DNA of 64,000 nucleotides from Dipylidium caninum. Its lineage: Eukaryota; Platyhelminthes; Cestoda; Cyclophyllidea; Dipylidiidae. This document shows positions 26,531 to 38,936 of the stretch, piece after piece. Numbering within the stretch: position 1 is the first letter of the stretch; the number at the start of each line of letters is the position of its first letter. The notes under the pieces are model-generated. The model had not been told where the DNA came from. It ran no database searches and saw nothing but the letters and a program-made list of their open reading frames with translations. The position numbers and the translations under genes were made by a program. The stretch is taken from the NCBI GenBank assembly GCA_017562135.1, contig QEYB01001666.1:248001-312000 (forward strand). Direction: 5' to 3'.

Positions 26531-27285
26531 CCTAACAATTGGACGGTTTGATGTAAGCCTATCAACTCTTCTCCCTTTCCGTCATCGCCTTTGTCCCTAT
26601 CTTTACTTCCTCTGTGGGAGTAAATGAACTCGTGATTGCTACACCTTGCTGAGCCCAAGACGAAAACTGGTGTTTAGTACTTCTTTTGTGCAAATTTACT
26701 GAAAAGGAATATGCTTCCGGTAGTAATGGGTATGTGTAATCGCGCACCGCCTTAAATTTGTTTGCAGAAGGAATACTCAATGAAGTCTGTGCGTGCCCTA
26801 AGTAAAATGAAGCTCAAGATATTACCATCAGTAAGTTGACTTGCCACCACTCCACAGATGTGCGTATTTATGGGATATTGCAGGTCGGTTGGCATTGTGT
26901 GTTCAGCATGGTCGATGGGGCTTTTCGTGGAGCACACTTGCGTTCCTCAGCCCCACAACTCAATTAAGTCTTGTAGCATTTTCAAAAAGTTAGAGCGGTG
27001 CTTTAATTGAATGCCCTTGCCCACTGGTATGAGATTCTTCGCCTCTCATGTTTACTGACAGTTAAAAGAAAAGCGACTCCTCTGACTGCATTGGTTCTGG
27101 GGGGGGGGTTGATGCTCCTACTGATTTCCAATTTCAATTTCATCTTCAACTTCTCGTAGTAAATAGGGTATGTACGGGCCAGAGCCATCTTTATGGAGCA
27201 CTAACTAGTGAAATAATAACTTTTGAGGGAAAGGCCCAAACTCGCTTAACACCCTCCTGTAAGCATATAATAAGATTTGATTTTC

Positions 27286-27852
27286 TTAGCCGTATTTACT
27301 AAAGTGCACTCTTAGCGAGGGTAACGTGTTGCCAGACTTCAGTACAAAGCACTTATCCACTTGATTTCCACAATAGGTGATAGGCAGCTTGGACTTCCTT
27401 AGCTCTGGATATATTGTTTGCCGGAATACGTAGTGTGTAGTAGGCTGAGAACTGCAATAGCTAGTATCGCCCGGGGGCAAAAGTCTTGACTTTCGAGCTT
27501 CTTCTGTGCATGAGTATACTGTGTCTGTGGGTATTCGGTGAAAGGGAGCTTCGTCCTCACTCTGTTGGATCTGCGCATTAGAGTGTTTAGTAGAGTATGA
27601 GGCTTTCATGTTCATAAAAAAAGGTCTTTGTTTTCCTTGCACTTTATTCATAACCTCAAAATAAGGAAAAGCATAACCTACCAGTATAGTTGGCATATAA
27701 TTCTCGAAATGTTCCTGTAAGGTGTCGAACAAAAGCCGTGGGTGTGAAAATCGTGGACAGGTGACCGTTAAAACCGTCAAAGGCTTCCTTAGCACACAAA
27801 CACACGTTAACCACTGCTCTCTTAGCATTATTTCTACCTGCAGTGAATCCAT
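27286..27852 (-). other. Unrecognised 188-codon open frame
   Basis: The longest open frame in spacer 1. It shows no signal peptide, membrane segment or family motif that I recognise. Composition is mixed and not low-complexity. It overlaps a second minus-strand frame at 27656-27931. It could be an exon of an unknown gene or chance. No splice support could be assigned. Confidence 0.25.
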
Positions 27853-29908
27853 AATTTGACATAAGAAATTTCGAGATTAAGTTACCGACTGCGGCGGTCA
27901 TTTGCTCTTCATTCTGCCGACTTTCGTTCAAGTACTGCTAGGTGACTTGAGTGTGCTGGTATGGCATCGGGTATCCCCGTGGATTTAATGAAACCACATT
28001 AGATTTTTACCAGTGAGATGAGCACAATTGGTAGTGTGTCCTTCCTGGAGCACCAGTCAGGGAGGCCATGGATTGAGATTTCAACATTTTTTAAACCGCG
28101 TTGTAAGCAATACAGTACCTTGGTCAGTCTCGAGTCTTTGCCGATAGAAGACTCCAACCGTCCTCGAAAGTCACGGTGGCACGACCCTTGAAAAGCACGA
28201 AGTGAGAGGCCGATTTTCTCCGGAAAGACTTGATAATGGAGTGAAAACAAATTCGGCAATCCCCTTTGAATCCATACCTGTCATTTGCTAATCCCATGTC
28301 GGTAAACTTGGCATTGAGATTAGCGCGATAAATGGCTCCTAACGTTCTCATTTTTATGTATCGCCAGCAAAGTTTACTCGGTCTTTGGGAGCATTTCAGT
28401 GCCTACAAATTGCTACTTTCTTGTGACATACATTAGCAATGTCAGTTTTGCTTTCTACAAGTCTGTAACTCCCACTGAGTGGAGATATGTTGCCTCCTAG
28501 TGATAATGAGGATCACGGTCTTTGAAAATGTTATTAGTGTCATCAGATTACAGCCTTTACGTAGGGTGTTTGGGGCTTTTATTACGGTAGTGATCATTCC
28601 TTGTTGTCCCATTATGCCAGAGCACGAGAAACGGACACGCTGAAATAGCTCGTGTGCCACGTCTACGCGGCCAGCATCAACACCAGCATCGGCAGGGACA
28701 ACGGATAATGCGATGGAACTACAAAAACCGTGCACCTTGGAAGGATCAATCCATCAAGCAGACGCCATGCATTTGCACTGAATCAAATAACATTTTTTTC
28801 TGGTGTTTCCTCTTATTACGTTTTATCGTCCGTTTTCAAATTGCCATAACTTATAAGTTAGTATGCACAAATCAATATATATTTTTATGGTAAATACGAG
28901 TTTTTTAGATATTCGCTGCCCTTGATGATGTAGCGACGCGTCATGGCTGATATAAGAAATGTGGACATAGGAAGAGAGACGAACACACGCGTAAACACAC
29001 AGCCTACAATATATTGTCCACCGCGTCATTGCGATGACATTGTGGCAGTTTATTGTTAAAAGAACTACAACTCGCATAATTAGGGCTCTTCGGCTCCTAC
29101 ATCGAGAGCCACAGTATTTGCTTTCATCACGAGATTCGGTGTGGAACACTGACAGCGGGAGAGAAGAGTAGGCTAGTAACCAAAAAAATGTAGAGTTAAT
29201 ATTGCTTTTTAGCCCGTGCTCTGGCGTACGTGTGCTGAGTGGCACCGTCTCGAGGGTCAGTGCCCAGATTCCTACCATTTCAGTTGCCTGCCAAGAAGTC
29301 TTCCTCCTTTATGCTGCGTCTTCTTATCTTCTGATTGAGGTTGGGTGATTTGGGGTGAATGCGAATGGAATTCAAGTGATAAATTGCTGATTCCATCGTC
29401 TGTATCTCAGGGGCAAGTGCCACCGAGACCATTGTTTTGGTTCATTGAACGGGTGGCACATCTCTACTGCTGACAGCATACAGCCCCAACACTTTTTAAA
29501 TATCCAACTGTAAGTTGTAGAGGAGAGCCACCAATGACGTTTGATGAGGCTGCGATAGGCATCACCTGACCTCAAGGAGGGCTAGGATGATCGGTAACAA
29601 GCATTCAGAATCCGACATGGGGGTGCGAAGGAGTCACTGGTGGACTACAATTTCTGTAGAGCATCAGTAAGTCATGGATGATGGTGTACGCAAGTGGGCC
29701 ATGGTGGGTAATGAGTACTATTTTTGAACCATGAAGTTTCGGTCGATGGATTGGGTTGGATCCATCGCTAACCACACAGTTAGCGATGTTATAACCTCAA
29801 GGGGGACGAGGGGTGAAAAGAGACAAGACCGCTAACATCAGACTCAAAGTGAACAAACAAATGAGGCAAAATAGCTTTGCTCCAAGTCATCCCTTTCACT
29901 TTTAGCGA

Positions 29909-30174
29909 TGAAGGTGGTTACGAGAATAGAAGAGAAGGAAATGGCAAGTTCTGTCAGCGCTGCAGGTTTTTGTAGAGAGGAGAGATCGTTGTGTAGCTAG
30001 ATGGAGGGGAGGGGGAGGTGCGTTAGTGGGACTACTTAATCGAGCACCGCAAAGGGACTTCACAGGACAATGTAGATGACTAGTTTCACATACTTATAAA
30101 TGCATATGTGTATAGAAGCTTCAGTGTCTCGTGATGATCAGCACCGATTCTAAGAACTTCTCAATGTATGAGAT
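29909..30174 (+). repeat. Spacer-1 direct repeat, copy 2
   Basis: Counterpart of 26153-26416 in the same orientation. No C1GALT1 relic is visible beside this copy, so the repeat moved or was duplicated without the exon fragment. Confidence 0.85.
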
Positions 30175-31774
30175 TTAGTCAAGTCTCCCTGTGGAACGGC
30201 GGCGAACGATTTAGTGCCCCATGTCATAGCGATTAATGATGTATGGCATGAAGGGCTCAAACTGTAAGAGATCAGTGAGGTTCTTGGTTATCAAGACCTA
30301 GAGTGGACAAAGACGATACGCGTTTGGTCCTGAATTTCCTCACTGAGAGGCGTAAAATCCTCAGACGAACAATGGAATCATGTGAGGGTGAGCGCTTGCA
30401 CATCACAAGACTTTTCGAGATGACCGGAAGAATCAAGTGATCTAAGGTGGTGAGGTTATACCATTTCATGTAGTTGGTAATGGTGAGCGTCACAAAACAA
30501 AGGCTGTTAAAAGTACAGTAAGTGCCCCTTAGTAACAGAGGTATCTGGCAAAACAGAATCCTCAGTTTAAATATGGTGGGCATAAAATGAACTCCCAGAA
30601 CTAAGTGCCTACCGGTTTAATTGAAAGGTTTGTTATTCACCACATATGCTCCCTTTAAGGCTCTACACAGTGGCGACCAGTTCACGGCAGCGAATGGTGC
30701 AATAATTGGTTGCTTTAGATTTTAATGAGGCACATCCTAAACCATTACAGAAACTTGTAAATCCACCAGTTTCTCGTAGATTACAGAGCAACGGCTTGTT
30801 TTTTATTTTCCAGTGATTACCTCTATGGTCTTGTTAGAAGTGAGGAGAAATTGCAGCTACTTTCGTTTGAACCGTAAGTAGAGATATAGCGCAACTCAAA
30901 AACAAATTTCGGTATTTGTCATTCAATCAACATTGCTTATAACGACACACAAAAATCATGTTTCAAGTAGCATGGCGAAAATAGGTACGTGCGAAAATGC
31001 ATCAAACTTTGTGTTCGACTATAATTATTTGCTCCTAAATAACGCCCGTAAAGCTAGAGAGGCTTGGTGAAACACGGCTAATGTTGTGTCGTCTGCAGGC
31101 TGCTTGAGTTATCGGATTTTGAGATGTCTTTCGTGAAGATTTTTATACTACGGTTCCGTTTGTAACAAGCTATGCATGGTGATGTACACTAAAAAGTACT
31201 TCTACGGGATATGAATTGAGTGTTTGTGAAGGAAGTCGATTTTCGGGTCTACTGCTCACTTTTAAAACGAATTTTGATTAACAATGGGATTATTTTGTAA
31301 CAATAAAGATTGCCATTACTCGCTTCGGGACGTTATGTGCCGGGAATGCTCTGAATGCAGGCAATCCCCCAATGTACTATCAATTTTTTATCTTTCCGCT
31401 CTGCCCTAAGCCTGGAAAAAAAAGTAGGATTTGTGGTAGGCGACCGAATGGGACACAACCCTTAGGTTTCGTTAGCTAACATTAGAGCATGAAATGGTTT
31501 TAATGAGTCGATTTCATAATGTGATTAGTCAAGAAGGCATGTTGGTACGCTTTTAGTGTTTTTCTATACCAGGCGTTAATTTGAATATAGAGTAACAACC
31601 GTTTAACACTTTAGGCGTATTTGTAATGCTGCCACTTCGATTTTATTTATGATGTAAGATGTTGCATATTCGAACTTGCTAATTGCATGTGTTTTAGTGA
31701 CTTAACTCGTGCTTTCTTTGCGAGGTATTCGCTCAAGAATGTCACAGATATGCTTTCTTCTCACAGCTGTCGTG

Positions 31775-34700
31775 ATGAACCGGCTATCGTCGTCGAGGTT
31801 GTGCCGTCAGTCACCCTGTATGTCATTTCTCATGGGGATGCTAGTGGGAATAGTGTTGTTTTGGCTCCTCAACTCTCGCAGATATTCCGATGCAGAAACA
31901 AACGATCATTTGGAAGTAGTGCGGCCGCAGAACTTCCACCACAACAACTTTGACAGTCATCACGCAGGTATTTACGCATTTCAGTTAGTGGTTGATGCTA
32001 TATGGTGTAGTGTAGTGATGCGTGACGAGCAGTTGTTTATTTAGCTGTTCTCGTCTTAGTTGTATTGATGTGTGAGGTTGTTGAGGTTTGGTTTGTTGTG
32101 TTGTGTTTTGTCCTGGTCGGCGTGGTCGGCATGGTTGGAACTGTTGACTGGGAAATGTGGACTGCGAAAAAGAGTAGTTGCTTGCAGCTGGTACCCACAT
32201 GAGTGTATGGAAACGTAGTGTGTCTTTGGGTAATTTAGATGATAGGACGCTTGCTGATGAGATGGCGAAGAAGGTGCGCGTGTTTGCCCTTATTTTGACG
32301 ATGCCTCAGTCGAAGAAGACCAAGGCGGTTCATGTGAAAGCGACGTGGGCGCGGAGGTTCAATGGCTATGTGTTTGTTAGTTCAGAGGAGGACAGGGATT
32401 TGCCGTCAATAAGTGAGTCGTTTTCTCCTCCACTTATCTTTTATGCTACTTTGGAATCGTATGCTTAAAATAAGTGAATACTGTGATGCGAACTTGGAAG
32501 GAGGAGGGTGGAGCGAAGGGAGTCGTTTGGATTATAGTGGCAACTGGGATAAGAGCCATTGCTAACTGTTGCGTGAGTTGCGATGGGCCATTTGTGCTAT
32601 TTGGAGAGGGTGATGCCGCAGGCATATATTTGTAGGTGTACTTTCTTCGTGCTTATTTTGTGCGTATTGGGGAGGTTAATTAGTCTGCGATGAAGGTGTT
32701 ATTATGGGAGCCTACATGTCCGCCCCTTAGGTTGAATAGGAAGACGAGGAGGAGTGAGGTGAGGTGAGGCGGAAGGTGAATGCGGGGGGACGAGGAGGGA
32801 GTGGGGGGTGTCATTGTTGTGAGTAGGAATTGCTGGAATTTGTGGACCATTGCGCTGGTGGTGGGTGATGCGTTGAGCAGTAAAGAGGGTGAGTGAAATA
32901 TGTGTTGCACTGGTTTTCAGGAGCAGTTGAGTCTGAAAGTCGAAAGATACTTTGGGAGAAGACGCGACAGGCTCTAATCTACGCGTACAAGAATCACTTA
33001 AACGAATATGATTTTTTCATGAAGGCAGACGACGACACGTATGTGATTGTGGAGAACCTGCGTTTCCTCCTCTCGAAGCATGATCCAAATAAGCCGATTC
33101 TGATGGGTCGACGGTTCAATGTAGGTTTCGCGGTTTTTTCTTTCTTATCTTGAAGTGCTTTCATATGGAAGAGACGCTTCAGTTGTAGAGCAGCCTTGAG
33201 GGATAGTGGGGGGGGGTGGGGGTGGGGGGAAAGTGAGATATTGTGCCTCGGTATCGTAAGGTCCGTCATTGTGTGAGTTGTGATTTTCGACTCGCCTGTG
33301 CCTAGTGGTTGTGCCCTGCCCCTTCTTGTTGATTCGATGCCTGTGTGAGCTGTGAGTTGTATCTGAGCCTATTGAATTGTCATCGGTTAATGCCTCGTTT
33401 AGCCTCTGTTGGTGTGAATTGAAGATGTGGTACTTGCTCGCGGAGTGTGATAAGTTTTGGTGAGGACAGATGTGATTGTGCATGAATTCCAAACTTATTC
33501 TCGCACTGCTATGTTTTTGTTGTCTTAGCTTGATGCAATTGACATGCTTGATGAGTTGCTAGTTAGACTATGCGTTGACTGCTGCGACACAGTGGTGTTA
33601 GTAATTGGCCATTGGCATGGTAGTATGCGCGTGAGGTGGAGTGCAAGATACGGCCTCTGCTTTATTATAGAGTTTCGTCGGCGCTTGCGAAGCGATGTGA
33701 AATTCTTTGTGCCCGCACACAAGTAAGGTGTTGTTGAAGGGCAGTGTTTCTCTTTTCGACGTCGTTGGGCGAAGGAGTTGACAGATACAAAGTGTTAAGT
33801 TGCTTCGCAGAAGTACTGATGCATAGTCTTTTCATTGCATCTAGTGCGATTATTTGTGGTCGTTAGATGAATTATTGTTTTCGTGCGACTCGTGGTGTTG
33901 ACTTGAGAAAGTGAGGAATTTCGCCAACATCGAATGGGCTTGTGAGAGGTGTTAAGATGAGAAAGTGGGCGGAAATGGTTTATGTTGACTCGGAAAGCGT
34001 TTAATAGTGTTATCGCTTACAGAAATATGTGAGGCAAGGCTACACGTCTGGGGGCGCGGGCTACGTGATTTCACGCGAGGCTGTGAAACTGATCGCTGAG
34101 GGCATGCAGAGCGGCGTGGAGAAGTGTAAGCAACGCGGAGGATCCGAGGATGTTAATCTTGGCAAGTTTTGCGTGGTTTTAACAATGATTGCACTTGCGA
34201 TGTGGGTAGACTCTCTCTTGTACGGGTAATTGGATTAGATTTGTCTAGTTAATGTCTGGTTGTCGGCTAGGGATCCCCTTGATGAACGTATGGTTTGGTC
34301 AAAGCTGTAGTATGAAGTGAGTTTGGTGGGATTATTGGGAAATGTGGGAAAATGAGTTGAGAGAAGGATGTTATTATGGCATGTGAGGTGATTTCGCCGA
34401 GGATGTGAGTCCACGTGCGTATGTGTGAATGTATGTGATGTGCTGTGTGAGGTTGAATTTGCGTAAACGTCATTGCATATGGTGGTAGCATTTTGCATTG
34501 GTTGTGTCGGACAAGTGTTGTTAGTGTGGTCGTTTGTGGGAATTGACGTGATTTATTGGCACCTTGGTTGTAGGTGCATGTGCGGAGGCCGTGGGTGTGA
34601 CGCTAGTAGATAGTCTTGATGAGCACGGCCAGGAGGTATTTCACCCATTCATCCCCTCCTACATGCTTGACAAAAATTTGATGGAGAGGACTTCTTGGGT

Positions 34701-36294
34701 GCAATCCTACAACCACTTCCCTATTAAGACGGTGAGTTGCATGGACACTGGTTTCCTAATAATGGCATAGTGTTGGTTTTTGTGGGTGTTTGTAGGGAAA
34801 CTGCCTAGTTAGTCGTCAAATGAACTGGTGTTGAATCAGGAAGTTTAACTGCTTGTCGTTGCTTTGAGTAGAATAATGATATCCGTGCGCGATAGTTGGT
34901 AAATCGAGTAAACGCGTTTTAGAAGGTGTGTTATTTCCCAATCGTACTTCGCGGACTTTTTCATGGAGACTTTGATGTGTAATGTGGAAACACGTAGCTC
35001 ACCTTTTCAGAGGAAGAGTAGTAGTTATTGTGGGCATAGTTAAAAGTTGACTTTGAACAGAGGTAATATCGCGCCCCTCTTGACATGTTGGGTGCCTCCT
35101 TCAGAATTGGAGTTCGCCATCAGTGCCTGGAATAGCGTGGGTGGTGCTGAAGATGCCTAGCTAATTGGAGCACCATAGGTCCCCTGGTGGGCGGGACCTT
35201 TAGTCAATTGATAAGGGGCTCTTGTTCAAACTCATTGTGAATCTCGGCTTTCGTTACTGCGATGCTGAACTACAAGGTCACGTGTGAGGCACGGAGGTTG
35301 TGCTGTCATTTCGTCCATCGTATAGGACTTGGGAGATTTATGCCTTGTGAGGTCAAAGTGTATCGCGTTGTTCTGACTACATGCTGTAGTGGCGTTTGTT
35401 CAGAGTCAATGGTGAGGTGCTAATGGTAAGTGAGCTGCCCTGAAGCGCCTGAAGGTGAGGTGTGGTTTGGCTGCTGAAGCGTTCCATCCTTTTTTAATTG
35501 AAAGTTGTTTTGCACAATTGTGGATTTCCTTCCTATATAATGGACGATGTGTGGAATTTGGGGCTGGTCACAAGTGAGCACTGTTCTGGGAGAGACAGGT
35601 TTAAGCATTTTCCGACTAAATGAGCCCGTTGATACGATGAATGGTGGGAATATTGGTGAGCGGTTGCTTCTGGCGTAGGAGTGAGTGTGAGGAAGTGTGG
35701 CCGTATTCATCGGTAGAATTGGCGTGAATGAGTAGGTGAGATGATCGAGTGAAGATGCACTGTGGGTGTTGCATATTGTGAAATTGCTAGTGTCCTGAGT
35801 GTTCGCTTTTGTATGTTTCCAGATGGGGTAAAATTAGCTTGCATGGATGATTTTTGTGCAGTGTTCTTCCTGACGTCGACTGCGAACTCGTGGTGAGCAG
35901 AGATTGCAGTAGGATGTGGTTAATGCTGAGCCAGTGCGGTGGGAGGGGATTGGTGAGCGCTAGTCGGTGTCAGTTGGGTGTGTGCTCCCTGGTGTCAGGG
36001 TTATTTCGACCGAAGTTGCAGTTGGATGGACGAAATGGCGGTCGAATGGTCGAGTGAAGCGCTAGTAGATGTGACGAGTATGGTTGATATTCTGTTGTTC
36101 AGGGCCTGGACTGCTGTAGCGACCACTCAGTGTCCTTTCACTACATCAATCCGAAGGCCATGTACACGATGGAGTACCTGATCTATCACCTCTACCCCTA
36201 CGGCATCGCGAGAGACTTGGAGCAGTACAATGAACTCGTCAAGTTGCGGAAGGGGGAAGTGGGAGCGTTGGGAAGAGATGGAAAATCAGCTTAA
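31775..36294 (+). CDS. C1GALT1: Core-1 beta-1,3-galactosyltransferase (T-synthase), intact
   Basis: This type II Golgi enzyme adds galactose to GalNAc-O-Ser/Thr to make the core-1 O-glycan. Exons are 31775-31967, 32188-32412, 32921-33120, 34023-34161, 34574-34731 and 36103-36294; all phases agree and give 368 residues, near the usual 363. A short cytoplasmic tail and a membrane anchor ([17 protein letters not shown]) open the protein. The catalytic region follows: [56 protein letters not shown] with the DxD metal site, [23 protein letters not shown] and [15 protein letters not shown]. Intron 4 appears to start with GC (CTTG then GCAAGT), which restores the conserved [14 protein letters not shown] join. 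The next gene (DSL ligand) is convergent. Similar degenerate and divergent relatives lie nearby at 19.6-24.0 and 50.9-53.5 kb. Confidence 0.92.
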
Positions 36295-36416
36295 ACGTGT
36301 ACCCTGTTTCGAAGGTAATTTTTGATCATTCTTGTCATGCTTCTTTATTCTTGTGTGACAATAGAGCCTTGATTACTAATTGCGTAAAAATTGGGCGAGT
36401 AGAATTCGACAGACCT

Positions 36417-36484
36417 GAGAGAGAGAGAAAGAGAGAGAGAGCGAGAGCAGGTGTTGGTGTGTGTGTGTGTGTGTGTGTGTGTGT
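36417..36484. repeat. Microsatellites (GA)n then (GT)n
   Basis: Purine GA tract followed by an uninterrupted GT tract in the 3' flank of the intact C1GALT1 gene. It mirrors the shorter AC run at 19378-19394 and the CT run after it. Confidence 0.9.
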
Positions 36485-38936
36485 CTGGTGTGTTGTGGTG
36501 TTGCATTTGTATTTATTTGGCTGGAACAAGCAGTAGAATGGGGAAAATGTGTAGGTGGGGGAGACTGTACTCCGTTGGTTTGTTTTTCCGACGGGAGAGT
36601 GTCTCGAACGCGTGCATTTATAATAACGCGTAAGATTTTGTCGTGCAGTGTATACTAATGACGGTGCGAGGGGACCGGAATGTGTGGACGTGTTTAATTG
36701 CCTCCATGGGTTTTGTGGAGGCTTGGGTAAGAGAATGATTTAATTTCTGAGGTGTCCATGGGTTTGGGGGGTATAAAACTCGTGGGGTGTGTTAATTGGT
36801 GGGTCGTTGGCTGTGCTGCATTTGTGGACGACTTCAGTGAGGAGCGTAGAGGCAGTGGGGTTTCCTGGGCGGAATCGGGGAGATGCGGCTTGTCAAGAAA
36901 CATGTCACATTTAATGAAATTGCCTGTGGAATGACCTGCTGACATAAGGCGTGAACATGATTTGTCGTCGGGGATGCTTTCACGTGAGAGTGGCATTTGC
37001 CCTTCTGTTCTGAATCGCACATTATACTACGTCAGTATTCGTGGCAGCTTGGCAAAGCAGCAATTTGTGTTCACGGCTTGCAACTTCCAGACCAATAAGT
37101 ACATGTCATGTACCTGTTGTTCTGCGTGTTTGCGTCTTAATTGCGTGTTTCGTAGTGGTGGTGGAAGGAAAATGAAGAAGTGGTGGAAGAGAATTGAGAG
37201 GAGATGTGTGAATGGCGTTGAGTAGGACAGAAGGCATTAGTTGAAGGTCGATTATTTATAAAAGAAAGAAATGTCAGTGACCTTCCTGCCAACTGGGAAA
37301 TGCGTTGCATTTATTTGCTGTTGAGGGGGTGGTTTGATAGTGGATGAGGGAGGGTTATTGAGGGTTGTGGGTGTCGTGGAATGAGGGAGGTGAGTAGACC
37401 GGCTTGTCATTGGATTGGTTTCGACTATGCGGCGGACACGGTGACCACGAGAAGCGCAGTGGATTGAGTGGTACACCGTGGAACGAGTGATATTCAGCAA
37501 AATGTGAGTATCACCTCCTGGTAATGTGCAGATAGAAAACTACTACCCATACGTGGGGTAGGGTGAAGGATAACTCCTTCCATGTGAGAGTGGTAAAAAC
37601 TGGGTGGTGAATAACGCAGACGTGTCAGTGCCGCATTGTGAAGGAAGGGCTGGCATGTCAAGGAGCTGTTTTCTGTAAGTTGTGTAAGTCTTTTTTGTTT
37701 CGGCCTGCTTGCTCTTTGCGGCTGGAAATGCACAGACCCGGTGTATTTTATTGCTCGAGGAGTTGGTAAGCCGAGGCGGTTAAGGATGCCTTCTCATACT
37801 TCCCTCTTCTCCTTCTTATTCATCTTCTTTCTTGTACGGGTGCCACGACAATTGGCAGTTGGGATTCTGGCACACTTGGTTGCTCGAAAGCAAATCCTGT
37901 GATTATCGAGGCAGCGAAGTCAGACGGCACATTTCAAAAGTACTATTAGAAAGCTCACAGGGCCTAGTATTTAGCGGAACAGTGTTTTTTCTAATGTCGG
38001 AGTGGAGACTTGCTAGTGCCCAATTGGCTGTGCAACGTAGTGTTGGGAATGGTTTCTGGTCATGCCCAGTTTGTGTGCCTGCTGAGTTATTGGCAAGGTG
38101 GAGGAGGAGGAGTGAAGTCCACATTGACTGGTGACGTCAAGGAAACCTGCTCCAGGTGAGGTGTAAGTGGTGATGAATGCTGTTGTGGTAAATTTGGAGA
38201 AGTGGCGATGGTGCTCGTGAAGGGCACAACCACCACGGTGGTCCCTGGTATCGCCTCACCTCCCTTTCGGGGAGGTCGTTGTTGGCGCAAATGAATGCGA
38301 TTCGAGTGAGGGGAATCATATGCCACGCTGATGAGCCCCATCTCATGACTCGGGGAGAAACAACGTCAGATGCCGTGTGGATGGGCAGGAGACCGGTGCG
38401 CACGTTGACCTAGAAGCAAGGTTTGTTTTATGCCTATTGAAACATGCAGGGTATTCTTTTGGACAGTGTTGTCCTGACCTTTATTCATCCTTCTGCAAAG
38501 CACCGAGGAATAAAGCCTTCTCGTATTGCTAGTGAAGAAAGAGCATATCTGTGCCGCGACTGTATTTTTTCCTCATTCGACGTGTCATCACCGTGTCACT
38601 CTCACTTTCAGTTATTATTATTCAAAATAAGATTTTGGCGGGCGATGGCGACGGGAAGACTGACAAAAGACCAGGAGAGGTCAATGATAGGAGAGTCTCG
38701 AGTGCATATGCTTGATTGGGCTACCGTGACCTCAAACTTCTCTGCAATCTCCAGAGACGCGGTGTCTGAAGACTGAGTTCAACGTACGCAGGAAAGGGCC
38801 CAGACCGCGAGCTGAGTCGCCAACCCACCCTGCCCTAAAGCCTCCTGTGTTCCCGGTAACCGAACCCTCCTTTAACCCTCGTATTCAAATTCCTTTCCAC
38901 TTGATTGAAAATACACAATGCAGACAAAGGGTCCAT

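Larger units (their letters stand above)
24046..31760. other. Spacer 1 between the two C1GALT1 arms; no intact gene recognised
   Basis: About 7.7 kb of largely unique AT-rich sequence containing two C1GALT1 exon relics and a pair of direct repeats (listed separately). Several medium open frames occur on the minus strand between 27.0 and 30.6 kb without a recognised domain. The upstream regions of both C1GALT1 copies fall at its two edges. Confidence 0.5.
31761..38470 (+). repeat. Inner arm A (C1GALT1 locus)
   Basis: Reverse-complement partner of 17375-24045. It contains the intact C1GALT1 gene and about 2.1 kb of shared 3' flank. Its right end overlaps the left end of inner arm B around 38.34-38.47 kb. 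This short junction sequence occurs three times in the window (about 17.38-17.55, 38.34-38.65 and 60.14-60.51 kb). Confidence 0.85.

Noticed and set aside
28442..28735. Minus-strand frame with PADAGVDAGRVDVAHELF
   Set aside because: It looks protein-like, but I could not tie it to a family or to splice sites; the opposite strand here is a short GGCCAGCATCAACACCAGCATCGG-type near-repeat (quoted in part), which can create such patterns.
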